Assembly: GCA_963747555.1 (NCBI GenBank)
Contig: CAVVFZ010000014.1
Coordinates: forward strand, 124,001-188,000
DNA: 64,000 nt
Direction of reading: 5' to 3'
DNA from: DUZB01 sp963747555
Lineage (GTDB): Bacteria > Desulfobacterota > DSM-4660 > Desulfatiglandales > Desulfatiglandaceae
Positions 1 to 7,372 of this stretch are shown in pieces. Each line of letters begins with the position of its first letter. The first letter of the stretch is position 1. Position numbers and translations under genes: made by a program. A model generated the notes under the pieces. That model was not told the origin of the DNA. It was given only the letters and a program-made list of their open reading frames with translations, and did not search any database.

Positions 1-2
1 CG

Positions 3-242
3 GAGTTCTACCGGGGAACAGCTGAAAAAGGGAGCCGGTCTCTTATGAATGTTACCTTCAGGCTTCCCGGTGAAGACCTGGAAAAGAAGTTTGTGGCGGA
101 AGCCCTCGAGGCTGGTTTTGGAGGGTTGAAAGGCCATCGTTCCGTGGGTGGATGCCGGGCTTCTATCTACAATGCCACCGGAATTGACGCAGTGCGCGCG
201 CTGGTGGCCTTTATGGGGGACTTTGAAAAGAAACAAGGATGA
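3..242 (+). CDS. serC: Phosphoserine aminotransferase, C-terminal part (5' end outside window)
   Basis: This is the last ~79 residues of a PLP-dependent phosphoserine aminotransferase, which makes 3-phosphoserine from 3-phosphohydroxypyruvate in serine synthesis. The open frame runs in from the window edge without a start. The reading FYRGTAEKGSRSLMNVTFRL and the later GGLKGHRSVGGCRASIYNA block are the typical SerC C-terminal signature, with the conserved arginine of the GGCRAS segment. The gene ends in an ATGA overlap with asnS, so the two are translationally coupled. An internal ATG at 45 is a methionine inside the protein, not a start. Identification is by recalled family motifs. Confidence 0.93.
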   Translation, partial: EFYRGTAEKGSRSLMNVTFRLPGEDLEKKFVAEALEAGFGGLKGHRSVGGCRASIYNATGIDAVRALVAFMGDFEKKQG

Positions 243-1639
243 ATATTGTGAAAAGGACAAGGGTCGCAGATCTTTTAACCGGGGAAAGGGTTGGCGACGA
301 GATCGTGGCCATGGGATGGGTCCGCACCCGGAGGGATTCCAAGGGGGGATTTTCCTTCATTGAGCTCAATGATGGAAGCTGTCTGACGGGCATTCAGATT
401 ATTGCGGACCAGACCCTCCCCAACTACCTGGATGAGATCGTGAAATTGCAGACGGGCTGTTCTATCCGGGTTTCAGGGATCCTTGCGGAATCGCCGGCAA
501 AGGGGCAAAAGGTGGAGGTTAAGGCGATTACGCTGACCGTACTGGGCTGGGCCGATCCTGAGGTCTACCCGCTGCAAAAAAAACGACACTCTTTTGAATT
601 TTTGCGAACCATCGCCCATCTCAGGCCCAGGACCAATACCTTCGGCGCCGTGGCCAGGGTACGAAATGCCATGGCCAGGGCGATCCATGCCTTCTTCCAG
701 AACCGGGGTTTCATCTATGTGCAAACCCCTATTATTACCGGTAGCGATTGTGAAGGGGCCGGTGAGATGTTCAAGGTGACTACGCTTGATCTGGAACAGG
801 TCCCGCGGGAAAAGGGGAAGGTGGACTTCACAAAGGACTTTTTCGGGGTGCCAGCCAACCTGACCGTGAGTGGTCAGTTAGAGGCCGAAATTTATGCCCT
901 GGCCATGGGGGATGTGTATACATTCGGTCCCACTTTTCGGGCGGAAAACTCCAACACCTCCCGTCACTTAGCTGAGTTCTGGATGGTAGAGCCCGAGATG
1001 GCCTTTTGCGATCTGGAAGGAAATGTGGAACTTTCGGTAGCCTTTCTGAAGGAGATTTTTGCCGCAGTTTTGCATGATTGCCGGGAAGATATGGAGTTCT
1101 TCAACCGTTTCGTGGATCAAACCGTGCTCAAGACGGTGGAGGATCTTATCGCCGTGGAATTTGAATGGATTTCCTACACCGAGGCGATCAGGCTGCTTAA
1201 GAATGCGAAGCAAAAGTTTGAATATCCCGTGGAATGGGGCTCTGATCTGCAGTCCGAACACGAGCGTTATCTGTGTGAGAAGGTCTTCGGAAAACCCGTA
1301 GTTCTCACCGACTATCCGAAAGAAATTAAGCCGTTTTACATGAAGATGAACGAGGACGGAAAAACCGTAAGGGCCATGGACGTTCTGGCTCCGAAAATCG
1401 GGGAGATCATCGGGGGAAGCCAGCGTGAGGACGATTACGACATCCTCTATCAAAGAATGGTCGATGCCGGTTTACATACGGATGATTACTGGTGGTATCT
1501 GGATCTCAGAAAATTTGGAACGGTTCCCCACGCGGGCTTCGGCCTGGGGTTCGAGCGCCTTATCCAGTTTGTAACCGGCCTTTCCAATATCAGGGATGTG
1601 ATCCCGTTCCCGAGAACTCCCGGAAACCTCGCTTTTTGA
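239..1639 (+). CDS. asnS: Asparaginyl-tRNA synthetase
   Basis: Class IIb aminoacyl-tRNA synthetase charging tRNA-Asn, 466 residues, the usual full length. An N-terminal OB-fold (residues about 15-100) binds the anticodon. The catalytic core shows GEMFKVTTL near residue 180, motif 2 (FGPTFRAENSNTSRHLAEFWM, cut here to its core FRAENSNTSRHL) and motif 3 GFGLGFERL near 430, followed by the DVIPFPRTPG ending typical of AsnRS rather than AspRS. The ATG overlaps the serC stop by four bases. The presence of asnS argues that asparaginyl-tRNA is made directly here rather than only by amidation. Confidence 0.96.
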   Translation: MNIVKRTRVADLLTGERVGDEIVAMGWVRTRRDSKGGFSFIELNDGSCLTGIQIIADQTLPNYLDEIVKLQTGCSIRVSGILAESPAKGQKVEVKAITLTVLGWADPEVYPLQKKRHSFEFLRTIAHLRPRTNTFGAVARVRNAMARAIHAFFQNRGFIYVQTPIITGSDCEGAGEMFKVTTLDLEQVPREKGKVDFTKDFFGVPANLTVSGQLEAEIYALAMGDVYTFGPTFRAENSNTSRHLAEFWMVEPEMAFCDLEGNVELSVAFLKEIFAAVLHDCREDMEFFNRFVDQTVLKTVEDLIAVEFEWISYTEAIRLLKNAKQKFEYPVEWGSDLQSEHERYLCEKVFGKPVVLTDYPKEIKPFYMKMNEDGKTVRAMDVLAPKIGEIIGGSQREDDYDILYQRMVDAGLHTDDYWWYLDLRKFGTVPHAGFGLGFERLIQFVTGLSNIRDVIPFPRTPGNLAF

Positions 1640-1655
1640 GCGTAAAAATCCCGAC

Positions 1656-1745
1656 TGTTGGCAAGCGATAGACGTCCATTCCCATTTTGCTCAAATCCGC
1701 GGGTTTGGATTGTAGATTCAGCCAAACCAAACCATTCCGCCAACA
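1656..1745. terminator. Nested stem-loop between convergent genes
   Basis: Between the ends of asnS and the MBL gene there are two nested inverted repeats: TGTTGGC (1656-1662) with GCCAACA (1739-1745), and GGTTTGG (1702-1708) with CCAAACC (1722-1728). The position between two converging stop codons suggests a two-way transcription stop or mRNA end. There is no clear T-tract on either side, so a simple intrinsic terminator is not proven. Confidence 0.4.
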
Positions 1746-1752
1746 CTCCTGA

Positions 1753-2676
1753 TTAAGCCCCCTTCCGTTGGATCCGGCCGACGGCTTCTGAATTCAGAAT
1801 TCGGCGGACCAGAAGGTCCATGCAGTGGTGTGTGTTTTCCGGACTGAAAATGGTCGATTCCCGAACAAAATACCGATGGAATAGTTCCTCTTTTACGTCC
1901 TCCAGTTTCTCAGGGAATCGGGCACAGTGGGACACCCGTTCCAGCACCCATTCGAGTTCTCCCGCGGATCCTTTCAAAAATCGGGCCGCTTCTTCTCCGG
2001 AATAAACGTTGCAATGCCCGGGACAGATCCACCGAGGTCCCAACTCCCTCAGATTTTCAAAGGTTTTCAGGTACTGGTCGTAATCCACATAGAAATTGGA
2101 TACGAATTGGTCCGGGGGCAGACAGAAGCCCAAATAATCGGAACAGAACAGCATCTTTTCCCGAGGTTCCCAGAGAGCCAGGCCACCCATGCAATGACCG
2201 GGAGCGTCTATGATCTCCAACTGAATGCCGCCTAAGTCCAGAATCTGGCCCGGACGGACTACTTCTTCCACTTCGTAGAAAAGAGGATCTTCGACCAGAT
2301 TCCGATCCGATATCGCACCGAGCTCCACGAGCCGCGAAGAGGTGTAACGGTCTTCAAGAAAGAAGAATTTCCGGATTTTTTCCTTTGAAAGGAGCTCCTT
2401 TGTTTTCTCTCCTGCCGTGACGGTCACCCAGGGGAGGGCCTGTTTTAGTGGGCTAGTACCCGTTACGTGGTCCGCATGGGCATGGGTGACAAACAGCTTC
2501 TTTATGCTTGCAGATCCAATCTGAAGTTGTTCGATCTGATCAATAATCTGGGCCGCGGTTGAAGACAGGCCCGCCTCTATGAGGATACAGAACCGGTCTC
2601 CTTTCACCAGATACACGGATATATAATGATTTCCCAGCAGGAATACACGCTCTGTCAGTTTCTTGGGGTAATACAT
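1753..2676 (-). CDS. Metallo-beta-lactamase fold hydrolase
   Basis: 307-residue MBL-fold protein, probably a cytoplasmic binuclear-metal hydrolase of the glyoxalase II-like kind. The metal motif HAHADH is at residues 65-70, with further ligands expected in the APGH and CSD segments (about 155 and 175) and in CPGH near 220. The frame stays open another 104 codons upstream, but the ATG at 2676 has an AAAGGA Shine-Dalgarno-like run at good spacing. The upstream part also overlaps a ComM-like remnant, so 2676 is preferred. Substrate unknown; the C-terminal ~70 residues carry no recognised motif. Confidence 0.8.
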   Translation of the reverse strand: MYYPKKLTERVFLLGNHYISVYLVKGDRFCILIEAGLSSTAAQIIDQIEQLQIGSASIKKLFVTHAHADHVTGTSPLKQALPWVTVTAGEKTKELLSKEKIRKFFFLEDRYTSSRLVELGAISDRNLVEDPLFYEVEEVVRPGQILDLGGIQLEIIDAPGHCMGGLALWEPREKMLFCSDYLGFCLPPDQFVSNFYVDYDQYLKTFENLRELGPRWICPGHCNVYSGEEAARFLKGSAGELEWVLERVSHCARFPEKLEDVKEELFHRYFVRESTIFSPENTHHCMDLLVRRILNSEAVGRIQRKGA

Positions 2677-2694
2677 GAAGGTCCTTTCTTTTCT

Positions 2695-2800
2695 CTCTCT
2701 ATCTTCCGATCCAGTGTCCGGTAGCAAATGGCCTCGGCCAAATCGGGAGGCCCGATTTTCATGTCTCCCTCGACACAGACGATGCTTCTGGAATTTTCGA
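2695..2800 (-). pseudogene. Remnant of a ComM/YifB C-terminus
   Basis: Read on the minus strand in the frame that gives DLAEAICYRTLDRK, this stretch closely matches the C-terminus of the intact ComM at 16461-17990 (IAEAIQYRTLDRK). At DNA level the block from 2701 and the one from 16471 agree at about 22 of 23 positions around CCAGTGTCCGGTA. Only ~30 codons are recognisable, with no start and no stop, so it is a decayed fragment or a short duplication just upstream of the MBL gene. Confidence 0.5.
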
Positions 2801-2956
2801 AAACGTATATCACCTATCCCTCGAAATTCCAAACCAAATATTGGGAAAATGGGGCACGGGTATTGATAAATCAGACGTTTTCCCCGCTCCTTTATGAGCA
2901 TTTTTGCGCGTTGAGGATCGGGGATTTTACTTGCATAAAACAAGATTAACAAATTG

Positions 2957-3216
2957 TATCGTATCCTATTCAAATTGCCTGGCAGCAAAATACAGAATCA
3001 GGAAGCCATTCCGTCCCGAGGTCTTTTTTGCTGCCGCATCTGATTCCTATGGAGCGCCGGTCCTTCTATGCTGGTACGGAAAGGGTCGCTGGAATCCAAT
3101 AGGTTTCATTTTACCAGCATAGAAGGACCTTTCGACGGTCGGTGAAGGTTTATCCAAGATGCGGCAGCAAAAAAGACCTCGGGACTCCACTCAGCCAGGA
3201 TTTTTGAATAAGATAC
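2957..3216. repeat. MITE-like nested palindrome, copy A
   Basis: A ~256-bp imperfect palindrome with three layers: ends GTATCCTATTCAAA (2961) and TTTTTGAATAAGATAC (3201-3216); a perfect 24-bp arm pair at 3018-3041 and 3157-3180 (left arm starts GAGGTCTTTTTTGC); and a perfect 18-bp inner pair at 3059-3076 and 3112-3129. AACAAATTG flanks it at 2948-2956 and 3217-3225, a possible 9-bp target duplication. It has no long ORF. Copy B lies at 25565-25819 and a half copy at 55891-55975. The LacI-type gene's promoter starts about 90 bp downstream. Confidence 0.8.
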
Positions 3217-3305
3217 AACAAATTGATAACAGGATGCTTTTCATAAGTGGCGAATCTCACTGATGCATTGCATATTAGGAATCTGCTCCGATGGGCAAAA
3301 AAAAC

Positions 3306-3335
3306 TTGACAACGCCGTTGGAAATTCGTTAATCA
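3306..3335 (+). promoter_or_regulatory. Probable promoter of the LacI-led catabolic island
   Basis: TTGACA at 3306-3311 is a perfect -35 box. About 17 bases on, TTAATC (3329-3334) is a poor but possible -10 element. The two operators begin five bases later, so a bound repressor would sit over the start region. Confidence 0.45.
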
Positions 3336-3339
3336 AATT

Positions 3340-3364
3340 TAAAACGTTTTAGTAAAACGTTTTA
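3340..3364. promoter_or_regulatory. Two abutting LacI-family operators
   Basis: TAAAACGTTTTA occurs twice as a perfect palindrome (3340-3351 and 3353-3364), with centres 13 bp apart. The central CG with A/T arms is the usual form of LacI/PurR-family operators. The pair lies between the promoter and the LacI-type gene, pointing to autoregulation and control of the operon below. Confidence 0.72.
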
Positions 3365-3408
3365 GCTTCTGTTGCCCGTCTTCTTCAAAGGTCTCTGGGA
3401 ATGCTTGC

Positions 3409-4494
3409 ATGAGTCGGATTACTATCAAGGATATCGCTCGAATCGCACAGGTTTCGCCGACAACGGTTTCGTTTGTACTTAACGGCAAGCCGGGTATCTC
3501 CAAGGATACAAAATACCGTGTTCTCAGAGTGGCCAGAGAGCTGAAATACACCCCCAACCTGGTGGCCCGTTCACTGGTGAGCCGCCAGTCCGACTCCGTA
3601 GCGCTATTGATTACCAACACCAAAAATCCCATATTCCCGGAGATCGGCATTGGGGTCGAGGAAGTGCTTCAAAAAACAGGGCTTTTTTTGAACATCATCT
3701 CGACGTTCGACGACTTGAAGATTGAAGGCAAGAAGATCGGGAACATGAGAGCCCGGGGCATCGATGGACTGATCGCCTCCTGCGGATTGATCGATGATCC
3801 ACACCTCACGCAGTTGGTTCGGGAAGACTTTCCAACGATTTCCGTATTGCGTCGAATATATACCTGTCCGGAGATGGATTACGTGATCGTGGACAACGTT
3901 AGGGGCGGTTATATGGCGGTGGAGCATCTCATAAAACTGGGGCACCAGCGTATCGCCGTAATCATGGGTCCTCAGAATACGTCTACCGGCCTGGAACGAT
4001 TCCAAGGCGCGATGCAGGCCATGGAGGCCTATGGGATTTCGGTGAATAAAAATCTCTTGTTCGAGGGGGACTACTTCCGTGCGTGTGGATACCTTGCCAC
4101 CAACTCTTTTCTGGGTCTGCCGCCCGATGAACGCCCCTCGGCGATCTACGCGTGCAACGACGACATGGCCATGGGGGCCTTCGAGGCCATACTGGACGCA
4201 GGGCTTATCGTCCCGGAAGATATGGCGTTGGTAGGATTCAACAATGTGGAGGCCACTTCGTTGCGTACCGTCGAAATGACGACCATTGAACAGCATTCAA
4301 TGGAAATGGGTCGACTGGCCGCACGGAGGATAATCCAGAAGGTCGGCAAACAACGTGGCTACAATAAACCGTATCAAGTGACTTTGGAACCCGAGCTGGT
4401 CATCAGAAAGACCTGCGGGTACCACCAAAAGGGCTACCGCTCGGAAATCGGGCGGGCGATTCAGCCGAGAATGTCAGGAGGGAACAGTGTTTAA
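3409..4494 (+). CDS. LacI-family transcriptional regulator
   Basis: 361-residue regulator. Residues 1-58 form the LacI DNA-binding headpiece (ITIKDIARIAQVSPTTVS, then the hinge region ending near LVSRQSD), followed by a periplasmic-binding-like sensor domain (to about residue 335) and a short tail. It should repress the catabolic genes below through the twin operators at 3340-3364 and be released by a pathway metabolite. An ATG at 3400 hits a stop at once, so 3409 is the start, although its ribosome site is weak. The next gene's GTG overlaps the end by 8 bases. Confidence 0.9.
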   Translation: MSRITIKDIARIAQVSPTTVSFVLNGKPGISKDTKYRVLRVARELKYTPNLVARSLVSRQSDSVALLITNTKNPIFPEIGIGVEEVLQKTGLFLNIISTFDDLKIEGKKIGNMRARGIDGLIASCGLIDDPHLTQLVREDFPTISVLRRIYTCPEMDYVIVDNVRGGYMAVEHLIKLGHQRIAVIMGPQNTSTGLERFQGAMQAMEAYGISVNKNLLFEGDYFRACGYLATNSFLGLPPDERPSAIYACNDDMAMGAFEAILDAGLIVPEDMALVGFNNVEATSLRTVEMTTIEQHSMEMGRLAARRIIQKVGKQRGYNKPYQVTLEPELVIRKTCGYHQKGYRSEIGRAIQPRMSGGNSV

Positions 4495-5188
4495 GGGAAA
4501 GATAATCGACCTATCTCAGGAGATCTATTCGGGCATGCCGGTGTATCCGGGCCATATGAAAACCGTGATCTGGACCCATCTGTCCCATGAAGAATGTCAG
4601 AGGCAATTGGGAACCGGCTTTTCTTACGAAACCAGAGGCATCTTGATCTGCGATCATGGGCCCACGCACATTGATTCGATAAGCCACCTATCGCGTGATC
4701 CCAATGCCCAGTCCGTAGATCAGCTTCCCCTTGAGAAATGCATCACCGAGGGAGTGTGTATCGACGTCAGCGACATCGAACGTAAAACCCAGTTCGGGAG
4801 AAAAAAGATAGAAAGCGAACTGGCCAAATACGATCAGGAAATTCGTCAGGGGGACACGGTATTGTTCTACACGGCCCACTACGATCGTTTTTACGGAAAA
4901 CCCGAGTATATGACCGACTATCCGGGGCTGGACCGTGAAGCCACCGAATATATTATCGATCAGGGCGCGGTCAACTTTGGCGTGGACTCGCCCAGCCCGG
5001 ACATGTGGTATGACAAGACCTATCCCTGCCATAGTGTCTGCGGGGAACGCGGCGTAACCCATGTTGAAAACCTCTGCAACTTGGACAAACTCTTGGGGAA
5101 ACGTTTCACCTTTATCGGCTTGCCCTTGAAGATACGCGGGGGAACAGGTTCACCCATGCGTGCGGTTGCCGTCCTGCCCGGAGAATAG
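4487..5188 (+). CDS. Cyclase-family metal hydrolase (kynurenine formamidase/isatin hydrolase-like)
   Basis: 233-residue member of the 'cyclase' family of Mn/Zn amidohydrolases, whose known members open amide or lactam bonds. The signature HxGTHxDxPxH appears at residues 57-67 as HGPTHIDSISH: the histidines and aspartate stay, but the proline is isoleucine, so the substrate may differ from N-formylkynurenine. It starts at GTG 4487, eight bases inside the LacI gene, with CAGGAGGG as ribosome site. Its place as first enzyme gene of the island suggests it opens a cyclic or amide intermediate; this is inference. Confidence 0.82.
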   Translation: MFKGKIIDLSQEIYSGMPVYPGHMKTVIWTHLSHEECQRQLGTGFSYETRGILICDHGPTHIDSISHLSRDPNAQSVDQLPLEKCITEGVCIDVSDIERKTQFGRKKIESELAKYDQEIRQGDTVLFYTAHYDRFYGKPEYMTDYPGLDREATEYIIDQGAVNFGVDSPSPDMWYDKTYPCHSVCGERGVTHVENLCNLDKLLGKRFTFIGLPLKIRGGTGSPMRAVAVLPGE

Positions 5189-5280
5189 AAAAGAAAGAAA
5201 AGAAAGGGAAGAACAGAAAGAAGTCGACTCCTTTCTCCGGTATGTTTAAGGGAGAAAGCGCCGTACAAGGGAGGGAAAAA

Positions 5281-6552
5281 ATGCCTAAATATCTTAAACG
5301 AGCAAAACAAAAACCCAAAGAAGATCTGACCGCGGTACGCGACACCGTGGCAGAAATTATTGATAAAGTCCGCAGCGAAGGGGAGGCCGGAGTTCGCTTT
5401 TACTCTGAAAAATTTGATGGGTGGTCACCGGTAAGCTTCAAAATATCCCGGGATGAAATCAATGCTGCAAAGGGTCAATTGTCGCCCGGCATGGTGGAAG
5501 ATATTGATTTTTGTCAAAAGCAGATCCGGAATTTCGCCACCGAGCAGATGAAACGATTGGCTGACTTCGAGGTGGAAACCTTACCCGGCGTGTTTTTGGG
5601 GCAGAAGATCATACCGGTGGCATCCAGTGGTTCCTATGTGCCCGGCGGGCGGTATCCCATGCTCGCTTCGGCACACATGACCGTAATCACGCCGGTGGTG
5701 GCCGGCGTCTCACGGGTAGTGAGCTGCAGCCCGCCTGTCAAGGGAAAAGGCATGTACCCGGCCACGCTCTATTCCATGGCCGCCGGCGGAGCGAACGAGA
5801 TTTACTGCATGGGCGGGGTTCACGCGTTGGCGGCCCTTGCCTGTGGCATGGAGGGACTGAAACCGGTAGACATGGTGGTTGGGGCGGGAAATAAGTATGT
5901 GGCGGAGGCCAAACGCCAGCTCTTCGGAGATGTGGGCATTGACCTGCTGGCCGGTCCCACCGAAATCCTGGTGATTGCCGACGACCATGCCGACCCTCTC
6001 ATCGTAGCCGCCGATATCCTGGGGCAGGCCGAGCATGATCCCAATGCGAGACAGTGTTTGATTGCCCTGTCCACCTCCATAGCGGAAAAGACCATGGTCG
6101 AGCTGGATAAGCAGTTGAAAGTCCTGCCGACCCGGGACATCGCGGAGGTGGCCTGGCGGGACAACGGCGAGGTGATCGTGGTAGATTCCAGAGAGGAAGC
6201 GCTGGAACTCAGCGATGAATGGGCGCCTGAACACCTGGAGGTCCAGACCGAGGACTGGCGTTACTATCTGGAGAATTGCCGGAACTACGGTTCCATGTTC
6301 TGCGGCGAAGAAACCACCGTGGCTTACGGCGACAAGACCATAGGCACCAATCATGTGCTCCCCACCATGAGGGCGGCCCGCTATACGGGCGGTCTTTCGG
6401 TGGGGAAATTCGTCAAGACGGTTACCTATCAGTATGCTAACAAGGAGGCATCCTACAAGATAGCCGAAGTGTGCGAGCGAGCGTGCAACTACGAAAACAT
6501 GCTGGGGCATGGAATCAGTTGCAAAGTGCGGGTGGAGAAATACGGACGATGA
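5281..6552 (+). CDS. Histidinol dehydrogenase-family dehydrogenase, HpsN-like
   Basis: 423-residue NAD- and zinc-dependent enzyme of the HisD fold. All four HisD zinc ligands are seen (Gln249, His252, Asp351, His410), as is the catalytic Glu-His pair (E317, H318, in APEHLE). The context is catabolic with no other his gene. The N-terminal MPKYLKRA and the GLSVGKFVKTVTYQ region resemble, from memory, the branch holding sulfopropanediol 3-dehydrogenase (HpsN), so oxidation of a primary alcohol to an acid is likely. The frame opens at 5242, but ATG 5281 has the ribosome site GGGAGGG. The stop overlaps the SDR start. Confidence 0.82.
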   Translation: MPKYLKRAKQKPKEDLTAVRDTVAEIIDKVRSEGEAGVRFYSEKFDGWSPVSFKISRDEINAAKGQLSPGMVEDIDFCQKQIRNFATEQMKRLADFEVETLPGVFLGQKIIPVASSGSYVPGGRYPMLASAHMTVITPVVAGVSRVVSCSPPVKGKGMYPATLYSMAAGGANEIYCMGGVHALAALACGMEGLKPVDMVVGAGNKYVAEAKRQLFGDVGIDLLAGPTEILVIADDHADPLIVAADILGQAEHDPNARQCLIALSTSIAEKTMVELDKQLKVLPTRDIAEVAWRDNGEVIVVDSREEALELSDEWAPEHLEVQTEDWRYYLENCRNYGSMFCGEETTVAYGDKTIGTNHVLPTMRAARYTGGLSVGKFVKTVTYQYANKEASYKIAEVCERACNYENMLGHGISCKVRVEKYGR

Positions 6553-7313
6553 AAAAACCTGAATTCAACCTCGAAGGCAAATGCGCCCTGGTTTGCGGAG
6601 CAAGCGGAGGCATCGGAAAAGTGACCGCCCTTCTTCTGGCACAGGCCGGCGCCACTTTGTACCTTTCCGGCACAAGGGATGAGAAACTTCGGAGCGTGGA
6701 AGAGAAAGTCAAGGGGTTGGGCGGCCGGTGTCACCGCCTGGCTCTGGACCTTACCTCCGAAGGCGAGCCCGCGCGTCTGGTTGACTCCGCGATGGAGCGG
6801 ATGGGACGTCTGGATATATTGGTTAATGCCATGGGGATCAACCGTCCTCAAAAAGCGGAGGAGGTCACCCCTGACAACTGGGATGCAGTCATGGACATCA
6901 ATCTGCGCTCCCTCTTTTTCGTTTGCCAGGAGGCCGGGCGCCATATGATCCGACAGAAATACGGGCGTATTGTAAACATCTCGTCCCAGACCGGCACCGT
7001 GGCCATTCCTTTGCGAGCTGCCTATTGCGCAAGCAAGGCCGGGGTAGACCAGCTGACCAAAGTTTTGGCCCTGGAGTGGGCGCCGCACAACATCACGGTC
7101 AATGCTGTGGCCCCAACCTTCGTGCAGACCCCCTTTGTAACCGAGATGTTCAAAGACGAATCCTTCAAGCGCTATGTATTGGATAGCATCCCGTTAGGTC
7201 GTATGGCACGGGAGGAGGAAGTGGCGTACGCCGTCCTTTATCTGGTGTGTGATTTTGCGGCGATCGTCACCGGCCATGTCCTACTGGTGGACGGCGGCTG
7301 GACCATCAAATAA
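6549..7313 (+). CDS. Short-chain dehydrogenase/reductase
   Basis: 254-residue classical SDR. The NAD(P)-binding GASGGIG is at residues 17-23, NAMG at 93-96 replaces the common NNAG, and the catalytic set is Ser145/146, Tyr159 and Lys163. It most resembles gluconate 5-dehydrogenase / 3-oxoacyl reductase-type SDRs, so a secondary alcohol-ketone step is likely; the substrate is not readable. The ATG sits in an ATGA overlap with the HisD-like stop, so the two are probably co-translated and may catalyse successive oxidations of one polyol-like compound. Confidence 0.88.
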   Translation: MKKPEFNLEGKCALVCGASGGIGKVTALLLAQAGATLYLSGTRDEKLRSVEEKVKGLGGRCHRLALDLTSEGEPARLVDSAMERMGRLDILVNAMGINRPQKAEEVTPDNWDAVMDINLRSLFFVCQEAGRHMIRQKYGRIVNISSQTGTVAIPLRAAYCASKAGVDQLTKVLALEWAPHNITVNAVAPTFVQTPFVTEMFKDESFKRYVLDSIPLGRMAREEEVAYAVLYLVCDFAAIVTGHVLLVDGGWTIK

Positions 7314-7372
7314 GTGGACCACGCGGTTTTCACCGCTCTTATTAGCCGAATTCTAACTGAGGAGGAGATCTT

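Noticed and set aside
2904..3122. Open frames within MITE copy A
   Set aside because: They arise in the palindrome arms and do not persist in copy B.
2961..3216. Palindrome considered as an integron attC site
   Set aside because: No integrase, no RYYYAAC/GTTRRRY core sites and no cassette array around it.
3604..4296. 230-codon minus-strand open frame inside the LacI-type gene
   Set aside because: It mirrors the third codon positions of a well-supported gene, has no family features and no ribosome site.
5710..6510. 266-codon minus-strand frame opposite the HisD-like gene
   Set aside because: The HisD-like gene has conserved zinc and catalytic residues; the opposite frame is a by-product of codon bias.
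5281..6552. Calling this gene hisD of histidine biosynthesis
   Set aside because: No other his gene nearby, and it is embedded in a LacI-controlled catabolic operon.
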